Program-made: the position numbers and the translations under genes | Part shown: piece after piece, positions 1 to 5,412 of the stretch | Position numbering within the stretch: position 1 is the stretch's first letter | How the letters are laid out: each line of letters begins with the position of its first letter | Source of the DNA: Bifidobacterium breve | GTDB lineage: Bacteria; Actinomycetota; Acidimicrobiia; Acidimicrobiales; Ilumatobacteraceae | Assembly: GCA_943325435.2 (NCBI GenBank) | Contig: CALPPK020000113.1 | Coordinates: forward strand, 1 to 5,412 | Direction of reading: 5' to 3' | Length of the DNA stretch: 5,412 nucleotides | Notes under the pieces: model-generated | Told to the model about the DNA's origin: nothing | Databases searched by the model: none | The model's input: the letters and a program-made list of their open reading frames with translations, nothing else

Positions 1-373
1 CCGAATCGCTCGAGGCGCAACCCTTCAGTGGTCAAGCCGCGAATTCGTCCTTGCTTCAAAATCAATGGGCACTTCAAACTTCACCATTATCCGCAAGCAC
101 ATCCTTCCGAACGTTGCCCCAGCAATTCTTGCTATCGGCTTTCTTGCCATCGGATCAGTCATCATTGTTGAAGGATCACTCGCCGTTCTCGGTATTGGTG
201 TTCCAGGCGGCGGCAGTTGGGGTTCAATGCTTGCCAACGGTCGAGGCAACATTGCATTCTCTCCGTGGGAGGTTTACTTGCCAGCCGGAGCAATTGCGTT
301 AACCGTTATTTCATGTAACTGGTTCGGAGACTACGTTCGTAAAGCACTTGATCAGAGAGAGTCAAAGATATGA
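1..373 (+). CDS. Dipeptide/oligopeptide ABC transporter permease, DppC-type (3' part only)
   Basis: This is the C-terminal 123 residues of an inner-membrane permease of the peptide/nickel importer family; the gene runs off the left edge and its first complete codon is at position 2. Frame +2 has no stop until TGA at 371-373. Visible residues 14-37 carry the BPD-type EAA cytoplasmic loop (EFVLASKSMG followed by IIRKHILPN), which docks on the ATPases. It is followed by two hydrophobic segments, about residues 39-66 and 91-106, with the glycine-rich GIGVPGGGSWG stretch after the first, typical of DppC/OppC. An ATG at 83-85 sits inside the conserved loop, and the ATG at 65 is likewise internal, so neither is the true start. 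The stop overlaps the next gene's start as ATGA, which implies translational coupling with the ATPases. The family is clear; peptide as substrate is inferred, since related systems carry nickel, sugars or other solutes. Confidence 0.9.
   Translation, partial: RIARGATLQWSSREFVLASKSMGTSNFTIIRKHILPNVAPAILAIGFLAIGSVIIVEGSLAVLGIGVPGGGSWGSMLANGRGNIAFSPWEVYLPAGAIALTVISCNWFGDYVRKALDQRESKI
354..361 (+). promoter_or_regulatory. Shine-Dalgarno-like sequence of the first ATPase gene
   Basis: A purine run AGAGAGAG lies 8 nt upstream of the ATG at 370, inside the last codons of the permease gene. It supports the ATGA-overlapping start at 370 as the real start of the ATPase. Confidence 0.55.
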
Positions 374-1344
374 GTTCACTTCTAAAGATTGACGGAATGT
401 CAGTCACTTTCGCCACCCCACGTGGAAATCTTCGCGCCGTTAACGACGTCACCATTGAATTGCTTAAGGGCGAAAGCCTCGGAGTTGTAGGTGAATCGGG
501 TTCCGGTAAAACAGTTCTTTCGCGAGCAACGATGGGCCTGCTGCCCGGCACTGCTACGCGCACCGGAACAATTACGTATAACGGCAAAGTCATTTCAGAA
601 TTACCGAAAGACGAAGTTCGTGAACTCTGGGGCACCGGAATGGCCATGATCTTCCAAGATCCAATGACCGCGTTGAACCCTGTTCGTCGTATCGGATCAC
701 AGCTCACTGAAAGTCTCACAGTTCGTCTCGGCATGGACAAGAAGGCCGCAAAGCTAAAGGCAATCGAGTTGTTAAAGCGAGTGCGTATCCCCGACCCAGA
801 GTCAATGTTGCGCAAGTTCCCCTACCAGCTCTCTGGTGGTATGCGCCAGCGCATCATGATCGCAATTGCAGTTTCATGTGAGCCCGAGCTTCTCTTCGCT
901 GACGAGCCAACAACCGCTCTCGACGTAACCGTTCAGGCACAAGTACTTGACCTCATTACCGAACTTCGTAAAGAGTTCAATATGGCCATGATTCTTGTTA
1001 CTCATGACCTTGGTGTTGTGGCTGGCCACACAGACAAGATTGCAGTTATGTACGCCGGTGACGTAGTTGAGTACGCACCGACTCGCCAACTGTTCGCTCA
1101 CATGAAGATGCCATACACAGAGGCACTACTGAAGTCAATCCCCCGTCTCGAGACTCCAACTGGTAGCCGCTTGCCGGTTATTGAAGGTCGGTTGCCAGAC
1201 CCAACCAAGAACGAACCGGGTTGCCCTTTCGCAAACCGTTGTCCGTATGTTCAAGACAAATGTCGCGCTGAGAAGCCACCATTGAAAGATGCTGGCAATA
1301 ACCACTTTTATAGGTGTTGGTTTCCAATTGGGGGAGAAAAGTAA
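370..1344 (+). CDS. Peptide ABC transporter ATP-binding protein, DppD-type
   Basis: This is a 324-residue cytoplasmic ATPase that powers the permease encoded just upstream. Motifs in order: Walker A GESGSGKT (41-48), Q-loop around FQD with Q96, signature LSGGMRQR (154-161), Walker B LLFADEP (174-180) with catalytic E179, D-loop ALD (183-185) and H-loop H212. After the ATPase core comes the oligopeptide/dipeptide transporter C-terminal extension with four cysteines, C285, C291, C298 and C316 (C-x5-C-x6-C-x17-C). In the DppD family such cysteines are known to bind a [4Fe-4S] cluster in at least one structurally studied member; that they do so here is inference. The length is normal for DppD/OppD (about 320-340). 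The start ATG overlaps the permease stop, and the stop TAA overlaps the next ATG (TAATG). All catalytic residues are present, so the protein should be active. Substrate specificity cannot be read from the ATPase. Confidence 0.95.
   Translation: MSSLLKIDGMSVTFATPRGNLRAVNDVTIELLKGESLGVVGESGSGKTVLSRATMGLLPGTATRTGTITYNGKVISELPKDEVRELWGTGMAMIFQDPMTALNPVRRIGSQLTESLTVRLGMDKKAAKLKAIELLKRVRIPDPESMLRKFPYQLSGGMRQRIMIAIAVSCEPELLFADEPTTALDVTVQAQVLDLITELRKEFNMAMILVTHDLGVVAGHTDKIAVMYAGDVVEYAPTRQLFAHMKMPYTEALLKSIPRLETPTGSRLPVIEGRLPDPTKNEPGCPFANRCPYVQDKCRAEKPPLKDAGNNHFYRCWFPIGGEK
1330..1336 (+). promoter_or_regulatory. Shine-Dalgarno of the second ATPase gene, fixing the start at 1344
   Basis: GGGGGAG lies 7 nt before the ATG at 1344. 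This favours ATG 1344 over the in-frame GTG at 1314, which has no such site and would add ten residues inside the preceding gene. Confidence 0.7.
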
Positions 1345-2336
1345 TGGCTGGTAGCGGAAAAGCTCACATGCGCCCAGATGGCGACATTGTTCTTACAGTT
1401 GAAGACCTTACGGTTGAGTTCAAACTTGGAAAAGACAAAATCGTCAAAGCTGTCTCGGGCGTTAGCTTCGACCTCGTTCGTGGTGAGACTTTGGCTGTTG
1501 TAGGCGAATCCGGATGTGGAAAATCCACACTCGGAAAAGCAATTTTGCAATTGCCAAAGCCAAACAGCGGCTCGGTTAACTTCTTGTCGACTGAATTGAC
1601 AACCCTTGGCAAAAAAGAACTGCGTGACATGCGCCCTGCGATGCAGATGATCTTCCAAGACCCTGTTAGCTCTCTCGACCCTCGCCTGCCAGTTAGTGAA
1701 GTACTTGCTGAGCCGTTGCGGGTTTGGAAGCGCGGTAATCAAGTTGAGATCGATGCCAAGATTGACGAACTTTTGAACGCAGTGAACTTGGACCCGAAGG
1801 TCGTACGTGACCGTCGTTCATACGAGTTTTCAGGTGGTCAGTGCCAGCGCATCAGCATCGCTCGTGCGCTTGCCTTAGACCCAACCATGATCATCTGTGA
1901 CGAACCAGTATCAGCCCTCGACGTTTCTGTTCAGGCTCAAATTCTGAACCTGCTTCAAGACATGAAAGACCGCTACGGCCTCACCCTGATGTTCATTTCC
2001 CATGACCTTGCAGTTGTGAAGGCAGTGAGCACCCGCGTCATGGTTATGTATTTGGGCAAGGTGTGCGAAGTCGCTCCACCAGATGAGCTCTACCAGAACA
2101 CTAAGCATCACTACACACGAGCACTGGTTGCATCTGTACCCATTCCAGACCCTGAGCGACCAATCTCATCTGGTTTCATCCAGGGAGAGCCACCATCGCC
2201 AATGAACCCACCTTCTGGTTGTCGCTTTCGCACACGTTGCCCTGCTGCAACAGAGAAGTGTGCAGCTGAAGAGCCTCAATTGCGTGAAGTAGCTGTGGGG
2301 CACTTTGTGGCCTGCCACCACCCCATCGAGAACTAA
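1344..2336 (+). CDS. Peptide ABC transporter ATP-binding protein, DppF-type
   Basis: This is a 330-residue cytoplasmic ATPase, the expected partner of the preceding DppD-type subunit in the heterodimeric motor. Motifs: Walker A GESGCGKS (54-61), Q-loop MIFQDP with Q105, then SSLDPR typical of DppF/OppF, signature FSGGQCQR (162-169), Walker B MIICDEP (182-188) with E187, D-loop ALD (191-193), and H-loop H220 in SHDLAVV. The C-terminal extension again has four cysteines, C293, C299, C306 and C324, with the same C-x5-C-x6-C-x17-C spacing as the first ATPase. I chose ATG 1344, which overlaps the upstream TAA and has a good ribosome binding site, over GTG 1314. The signature starts with F and has C rather than R at position 167; such variants occur in the family and should not abolish activity. 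It is the last gene of the operon: the next gene is on the opposite strand, with its stop directly abutting this one. Confidence 0.95.
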   Translation: MAGSGKAHMRPDGDIVLTVEDLTVEFKLGKDKIVKAVSGVSFDLVRGETLAVVGESGCGKSTLGKAILQLPKPNSGSVNFLSTELTTLGKKELRDMRPAMQMIFQDPVSSLDPRLPVSEVLAEPLRVWKRGNQVEIDAKIDELLNAVNLDPKVVRDRRSYEFSGGQCQRISIARALALDPTMIICDEPVSALDVSVQAQILNLLQDMKDRYGLTLMFISHDLAVVKAVSTRVMVMYLGKVCEVAPPDELYQNTKHHYTRALVASVPIPDPERPISSGFIQGEPPSPMNPPSGCRFRTRCPAATEKCAAEEPQLREVAVGHFVACHHPIEN

Positions 2337-2924
2337 CTACGATTCCGGCCAGCCCGGAGTATCAGCATCAAGTTCAACACCCATGGTGTTCAAAAAACCC
2401 GACACCAATCGGTACATTCCTGCGACCATGACTAGTTCTACTAACTCGGCTTCGTTCCATTGCTGGCTAAGTTCAGCCCACGTTGCCGTGCTGACGCAGT
2501 CGTCTGCACACAATTCGTCACTCATGTTGATCAGTACTCGGTCACGGTCGCTCCAGCCATGTTGTGTCGCATCTTGAGTTAGCGCGTTAATCTCATTCAG
2601 TGAAAGCCCCACGCGTTGCCCAATGACAGTGTGCTGACCAAACTCGTACACAGATTGACAATTCCAACCCACACGAAGAATCACTATCTCTCTTTCGCGG
2701 TCGGGCAACAGGCCTTTATTCAAGAACATGCCTGCGAAGTTCATGAAGCGCTTCAAAAGACGAGGATGATAGGCAATCGTGCCGAAAATGTTCAAAGGAG
2801 TCCCTGCTGGCGAATTGATGCCGCCTCCCATAATGATCTTGACTTCTTCGGTCATCTCCTGAACAGGATTGATACGTGGAGCAGAGGGCCTTATCGACCC
2901 GAGTGGCGATTCTTTTTCATTCAC
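2337..2924 (-). CDS. Carboxymuconolactone decarboxylase (CMD/AhpD-like) family protein
   Basis: This is a 195-residue cytoplasmic protein of the CMD family, which includes 4-carboxymuconolactone decarboxylases and AhpD-like alkylhydroperoxidases. The pattern matches a family branch common in actinobacteria: RINP near residue 17, NIFGTIAYHP (45-54), a PDREREIVILRVGW core (74-87), then C89 and YEFGQH (93-98), and a C-terminal helix ending in LNTMGVELD (178-186). The AhpD redox CxxC is absent: C89 is followed at the third position by V92, so a thioredoxin-like peroxidase cycle is unlikely. The true reaction is unknown; C89, E94 and H98 are the candidate active-site residues. The start is a GTG (2922-2924); no ATG exists further upstream in frame, and no usable Shine-Dalgarno is seen (GGGG sits 1 nt from the start). 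The next ATG in frame is residue 24, which would lose the conserved N-terminus. It diverges from the AlkB-type gene. Confidence 0.85.
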   Translation of the reverse strand: MNEKESPLGSIRPSAPRINPVQEMTEEVKIIMGGGINSPAGTPLNIFGTIAYHPRLLKRFMNFAGMFLNKGLLPDREREIVILRVGWNCQSVYEFGQHTVIGQRVGLSLNEINALTQDATQHGWSDRDRVLINMSDELCADDCVSTATWAELSQQWNEAELVELVMVAGMYRLVSGFLNTMGVELDADTPGWPES

Positions 2925-2978
2925 GCCCCATTCTGACTCATTCCTAACCTGACCCCGAACCCCAACTACCGTTGAGGC
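2925..2978. promoter_or_regulatory. Divergent intergenic promoter region between the CMD-like and AlkB-type genes
   Basis: These 54 bp separate two divergent start codons and must hold both promoters unless these lie inside the genes. On the + strand a TANNNT hexamer, TACCGT (2967-2972), ends exactly 6 nt before the AlkB ATG. On the - strand a weak hexamer, CAGAAT (2930-2935), lies 5 nt before the GTG. I see no convincing -35 box and no clear operator palindrome. Confidence 0.4.
2967..2972 (+). promoter_or_regulatory. Candidate -10 box for a leaderless AlkB-type transcript
   Basis: TACCGT fits the actinobacterial TANNNT -10 pattern and would place the transcription start on the A of the ATG at 2979. 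The only purine run before that ATG, GAGG (2974-2977), is 1 nt away and too close to act as a ribosome binding site. Hexamers of this looseness are common by chance. Confidence 0.35.
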
Positions 2979-3587
2979 ATGCCGAGTAGTTCGTTATTTC
3001 CCATCAGTGGCGAGTTACTTCCTAGCGATGGTTCCGCTGTGCTTGTTCCGGACTTTCTCTGTGAATCCGATGCGAACAGCATCTTCGCGGGTCTTCACCA
3101 AGAGACTCCATGGGAGCACAACAGCATTCGGCTCTTTGGCAAGGACGTCCCTGAACCTCGCCTTTCCACTTGGCATGCAGAGGCAGATCTGCCGTACACA
3201 TACTCCGGGGCACCTCGCACTCCTCACCCGTGGAAAGAGCCCCTATCGACCTTACGAACAGCCTGTGAGACCCACACTGGGCATTCATTCAACGGCGCCT
3301 TGCTGAATCTGTACAGATCAGGTCAAGACGCCATGGGCTGGCATTCAGATGATGAACCAGTCAACGGCCCAAACCCTGTCATCGCCTCGATCAGTTTGGG
3401 CGCTGAACGTCGATTCGACTTTCGTCATAAACAAACCCGCGAAGTGATCTCTGTGATGCTGCCACACGGATCACTGCTGGTCATGTCAGGTGCGTGCCAG
3501 ACCTACTGGCTGCATCGAATACCAAAAACCACTCGCGAGCTTCAGCCCCGCATCAACGTGACCTTTCGTCATCTGATTCACACATAG
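2979..3587 (+). CDS. AlkB-type 2-oxoglutarate/Fe(II) dioxygenase (alkylated nucleic acid demethylase)
   Basis: This 202-residue enzyme belongs to the AlkB family, closer in pattern to the bacterial relatives of ALKBH2/3 than to E. coli AlkB. It should oxidatively remove methyl-type lesions such as 1-methyladenine and 3-methylcytosine from DNA or RNA, using Fe(II), O2 and 2-oxoglutarate. Visible motifs: PRLSTW (60-65), Y-x-YSG (73-77), LNLYRSG (109-115), iron ligands H122 and D124 in GWHSDDE, SLGAERRFDFRHK (139-151), HGSLLVMSG (163-171), the third ligand H179 in WLHRIPKT, and the 2-oxoglutarate-binding R191 and R197 in RINVTFR. The catalytic set is complete and the length is normal. In close homologues the segment before H179 usually reads TQHHW; here it is CQTYW, keeping Q174 and W177. 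The start ATG at 2979 leaves a normal N-terminus and may be leaderless. The stop lies inside a hairpin shared with the convergent ligase gene. Confidence 0.92.
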   Translation: MPSSSLFPISGELLPSDGSAVLVPDFLCESDANSIFAGLHQETPWEHNSIRLFGKDVPEPRLSTWHAEADLPYTYSGAPRTPHPWKEPLSTLRTACETHTGHSFNGALLNLYRSGQDAMGWHSDDEPVNGPNPVIASISLGAERRFDFRHKQTREVISVMLPHGSLLVMSGACQTYWLHRIPKTTRELQPRINVTFRHLIHT

Positions 3588-3598
3588 ATGAATCAGAT
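3571..3598. terminator. Inverted repeat over two convergent stop codons, candidate bidirectional terminator
   Basis: ATCTGATTCA (3571-3580) and TGAATCAGAT (3589-3598) are perfect 10-bp inverted arms around an 8-nt loop, CACATAGA. The left arm encodes the last residues of the AlkB-type protein, the loop holds its TAG, and the right arm enters the last codons of the ligase gene on the other strand (stop at 3598-3600). The stem is AT-rich, with 4 G/C pairs of 10, and no T-run follows on either strand. Intrinsic termination is therefore uncertain; the hairpin could instead protect 3' ends or pause polymerase. Confidence 0.5.
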
Positions 3599-5130
3599 CA
3601 GTTGACCAGCTTGTCGCGGCCTTCCCAGTACGGTGCACGCAATTTGAACTTCTGCAACTTGCCCGTTGCAGTACGAGCCAACTCATCTCGGAACTCGATG
3701 CGCTTCGGGCACTTGTAGCCGGCCAGTTTGGTCTTTACATATGCAATCAGTTCATCTTCGGTTAGCGCTGATCCCGGAGTCTTGACAACAAGTGCAAGCA
3801 CTAACTCTCCCCACTTATCATCGGGCACTCCGATAACAGCGACTTCTGATACCTCTGCATGAGAGAACACTGCGTCTTCAACTTCAATCGAAGACACGTT
3901 CTCCCCGCCTGAAATAATCACGTCCTTTTTTCGGTCAGCAATAGTGATGAATCCATATTCACCTTCTGATCCGCCATCACCCGTGTGAAACCAACCATCA
4001 ACGATGGCCTTAGATGTTTCTTCTGGTTGTTCCCAGTACCCAGACATCACAACGCTGCCGCGAGCCAGAACTTCACCTTCGGCGTCAACACGCATTTCAA
4101 CACCTAACGACGGGGCGCCCGCTGCGCTTAGCTTCGCTGCGCGCTCGGCAGCAGTCAACGAGTCCCACTCGCTACGGGTGCGGTTCATGGTGAGCAATGG
4201 TGACGTTTCCGTCAGGCCATAAATCTGAATGAACTCCCACCCAAGCTCTGTTTCGATCTTTTCTATTGTCTTTGTTGGCGGAGGCGCACCAGCAACAACC
4301 ATCCGTACCTGATCACGCGACGTATTCGTGCCCGGAACCGCGGCCGCATCAAGGACCATGTTGGCAACGGCGGGCGCACCGCACAGCACTGTCACCCCGT
4401 ACTGCTCTATACGTCGCAGAATCTCTGCACCGTCCACTTTGCGCAGAATGATGTGCTGTCCGCCCATGGCAGTAACAGCAAAGACAATGCCCCAGCCATT
4501 GGCATGAAACTGCGGAAGCGTATGGAGATAGATATCCCTGTCGTTGATACCCAACTGCCAACCAAAAATCGCAGCATTGACCCAAAGATTGCGATGAGTT
4601 AACTGCACACCCTTCGGGCGGGCTGTGGTGCCGCTCGTGTAGTTAATCGTTGCGGTGACATCTTCGTCAGCGACCCATGGTTGTGGTTCAGTGTCGTACT
4701 TGTACAACACCGCATCAGATTCAGCACCGATGATGAACTTGTGCTTTGCAGTTACATCTTTCAATGCGTCTTCCAGCTCAGGGTCGATAATCAAGACTTC
4801 AGCGCCACAATGAGAAATGATGTACGACACTTCTTCAGCAACAAGTCGAAAGTTAATGGGCACAAGAACGCGCCCATACCCACTAACGCCGAAGAAGGCG
4901 GTAAGCAGGCGAGCCGAGTTCTGGCTCACAATTGCCACACGCGCGCCCTGCGCAACACCTAGGGCATCAAGAGCAGCTGCCTGAGCGCGAGCACGGCGAG
5001 CAATTTCTTTATATGTCAACGAACCCCACGAAGCACCTGGCTGGTCCGGCTCATCAATAACAGCAATTCTGTCGCCGTACACCTGCTCGGCACGACGAAG
5101 ATGATCAACAATGGTTAATGCGACTTTCAT
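3598..5130 (-). CDS. Acyl-CoA synthetase, AMP-binding FadD-type (acid-CoA ligase)
   Basis: This 510-residue enzyme of the ANL adenylating superfamily converts a carboxylic acid, ATP and CoA to acyl-CoA, AMP and PPi via an acyl-adenylate. Visible motifs: P-loop YTSGTTARPKGV (164-175), FHANGWG (208-214), AGAPPP (280-285), the adenine-binding YGLTETSP (304-311), GWFHTGD (379-385) with ribose-contacting D385, the hinge region DRKKDVIISGGEN (399-411) before SSIEVE, and the C-terminal TATGKLQKFKLR (488-499) with catalytic K491. The length fits short/medium-chain and FadD-like ligases. The HANGW and RKVDG segments resemble the branch holding AlkK-like medium-chain ligases and methylmercaptopropionate-CoA ligases; the substrate cannot be fixed from sequence alone. 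No Shine-Dalgarno precedes the ATG at 5128-5130, which may be leaderless. The gene is isolated: convergent with the AlkB-type gene, and separated from the right-hand gene by a terminator. Confidence 0.93.
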   Translation of the reverse strand: MKVALTIVDHLRRAEQVYGDRIAVIDEPDQPGASWGSLTYKEIARRARAQAAALDALGVAQGARVAIVSQNSARLLTAFFGVSGYGRVLVPINFRLVAEEVSYIISHCGAEVLIIDPELEDALKDVTAKHKFIIGAESDAVLYKYDTEPQPWVADEDVTATINYTSGTTARPKGVQLTHRNLWVNAAIFGWQLGINDRDIYLHTLPQFHANGWGIVFAVTAMGGQHIILRKVDGAEILRRIEQYGVTVLCGAPAVANMVLDAAAVPGTNTSRDQVRMVVAGAPPPTKTIEKIETELGWEFIQIYGLTETSPLLTMNRTRSEWDSLTAAERAAKLSAAGAPSLGVEMRVDAEGEVLARGSVVMSGYWEQPEETSKAIVDGWFHTGDGGSEGEYGFITIADRKKDVIISGGENVSSIEVEDAVFSHAEVSEVAVIGVPDDKWGELVLALVVKTPGSALTEDELIAYVKTKLAGYKCPKRIEFRDELARTATGKLQKFKLRAPYWEGRDKLVN

Positions 5131-5137
5131 GCTTTAT

Positions 5138-5143
5138 ACCGTA
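5138..5143 (-). promoter_or_regulatory. Candidate -10 box for a leaderless acyl-CoA synthetase transcript
   Basis: On the - strand TACGGT lies 7 nt before the ATG, the geometry expected when transcription starts at or next to the start codon. The intervening ATAAAGC has no ribosome binding site. No good -35 box is seen at the usual spacing. Confidence 0.4.
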
Positions 5144-5189
5144 GGCGGTTTTACACATTTGGAAGTCACCGAGACGCTTTCAGAAATGA

Positions 5190-5227
5190 AAAAGGGGGCG
5201 GTGACCATTTGGTCACCGCCCCCTTTT
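5190..5227 (-). terminator. Strong rho-independent terminator
   Basis: A perfect 17-bp stem (5190-5206 with 5211-5227) closes an ATTT tetraloop. The stem core pairs GGGGGCGGTGACC with its complement. On the - strand it starts 23 nt after the TAG at 5251-5253 and runs into TTTTT then CATTTC, so it terminates the right-hand gene and shields the ligase promoter from readthrough. On the + strand it also ends in a short T-run (TTTTATT), so it may work in both directions, although no + gene ends here. Confidence 0.9.
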
Positions 5228-5250
5228 ATTGAGGTTATTTGCTCAAGGAA

Positions 5251-5412
5251 CTAGCCCTTGTAAATGCCAGTCCACTCAAAGCCCTTTGTTTCCATTGCGC
5301 TTGGCTTGGAACCATCTGGGTTCTTCAAGGTACCTACACCCATCAACTTCTTTGAGTTGTTGGTGAACATGTAGAAACCAGTGTGAACTGCTGGAATTGC
5401 AAGAGCATTTTC
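5251..5412 (-). CDS. C-terminal fragment, possibly an extracellular solute-binding protein of an ABC importer
   Basis: An open frame on the - strand enters from the right edge on a codon boundary and ends at TAG (5251-5253), giving the last 53 residues of a protein. The fragment begins ENALAIPAVHTGFYMF, contains GVGTLKNPDG, and ends FEWTGIYKG. It is real coding sequence: it fills the whole edge region without stops, uses the same codon style as its neighbours, and is followed at normal distance by a strong terminator. The short polar tail with a W-x-x-I-Y-K-x end resembles the C-termini of family 5 (peptide) solute-binding proteins, which would fit the peptide importer at the other end of the window. 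With so little sequence this identity is tentative, and a different secreted or enzymatic protein is possible. Confidence 0.5.
   Translation of the reverse strand, partial: ENALAIPAVHTGFYMFTNNSKKLMGVGTLKNPDGSKPSAMETKGFEWTGIYKG

Noticed and set aside
306..815. A 169-codon open frame on the minus strand
   Set aside because: It lies entirely opposite the permease end and the first ATPase, whose motifs are complete; the antisense translation shows no recognisable family pattern.
1314..1343. Upstream GTG start for the second ATPase, adding ten residues
   Set aside because: ATG 1344 has a good Shine-Dalgarno and overlaps the preceding stop, and the added residues are not part of the family N-terminus.
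1308..1742. A 144-codon open frame on the minus strand
   Set aside because: It is antisense to the second ATPase, including its Walker A and Q-loop, with no start signal or family-like motifs.
2376..2390. Inverted repeat AACACC-CAT-GGTGTT as a terminator for the convergent genes
   Set aside because: The stem is only 6 bp, lies within the conserved C-terminal coding part of the CMD-like gene, and is not followed by a T-run on either strand.
2616..2936. A 106-codon open frame on the plus strand
   Set aside because: It is a shadow of the CMD-like gene on the minus strand, whose conserved core and ending are clear.
1..5412. CRISPR arrays, tRNA or rRNA genes, insertion sequences, phage genes, or a defence or biosynthetic cluster
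   Set aside because: I found no spaced direct repeats, cloverleaf-like segments, transposase motifs or terminal repeats. Every long stretch is explained by ordinary transport or metabolic genes.

Overview
The window looks like chromosomal DNA of an actinobacterium. GC content is moderate, roughly half by eye, and genes are very tightly packed. The closest-looking groups are moderate-GC aquatic lineages such as Acidimicrobiia or the freshwater Nanopelagicales. This placement is an inference from protein character (FadD-type ligase, carboxymuconolactone decarboxylase-like protein, ATPase with FSGGQCQR signature) and from apparently leaderless starts; no marker gene is present.

Positions 1-2336 (+ strand) hold the 3' part of a dipeptide/oligopeptide ABC importer operon: the C-terminal part of a DppC-type permease, a DppD-type ATPase and a DppF-type ATPase. 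The genes are joined by ATGA and TAATG stop/start overlaps, so they are probably translationally coupled. The two ATPases should form the heterodimeric motor that drives solute import through the permease pair. The second permease and the operon's own binding protein, if present, lie to the left.

Positions 2337-2924 (- strand) encode a carboxymuconolactone decarboxylase-family protein whose stop codon directly abuts that of the second ATPase. It diverges across a 54-bp gap from an AlkB-type 2-oxoglutarate/Fe(II) dioxygenase (2979-3587, +). The AlkB gene in turn converges on a FadD-type acyl-CoA synthetase (3598-5130, -), and a perfect 10-bp inverted repeat covers both stop codons.

Upstream of the ligase is a 120-bp intergenic region (5131-5250) with a likely leaderless promoter and a strong 17-bp rho-independent hairpin. 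To its right, 5251-5412 (-) is the C-terminal end of another reading frame, tentatively an extracellular solute-binding protein.

I see no mobile element, CRISPR array, tRNA, rRNA or clear new system. The genes are recognisable housekeeping, transport and metabolism families. The points of interest are the compact transcription signals (leaderless starts, a hairpin shared by two stop codons, zero-gap convergence) and the cysteine-rich tails of both transporter ATPases.
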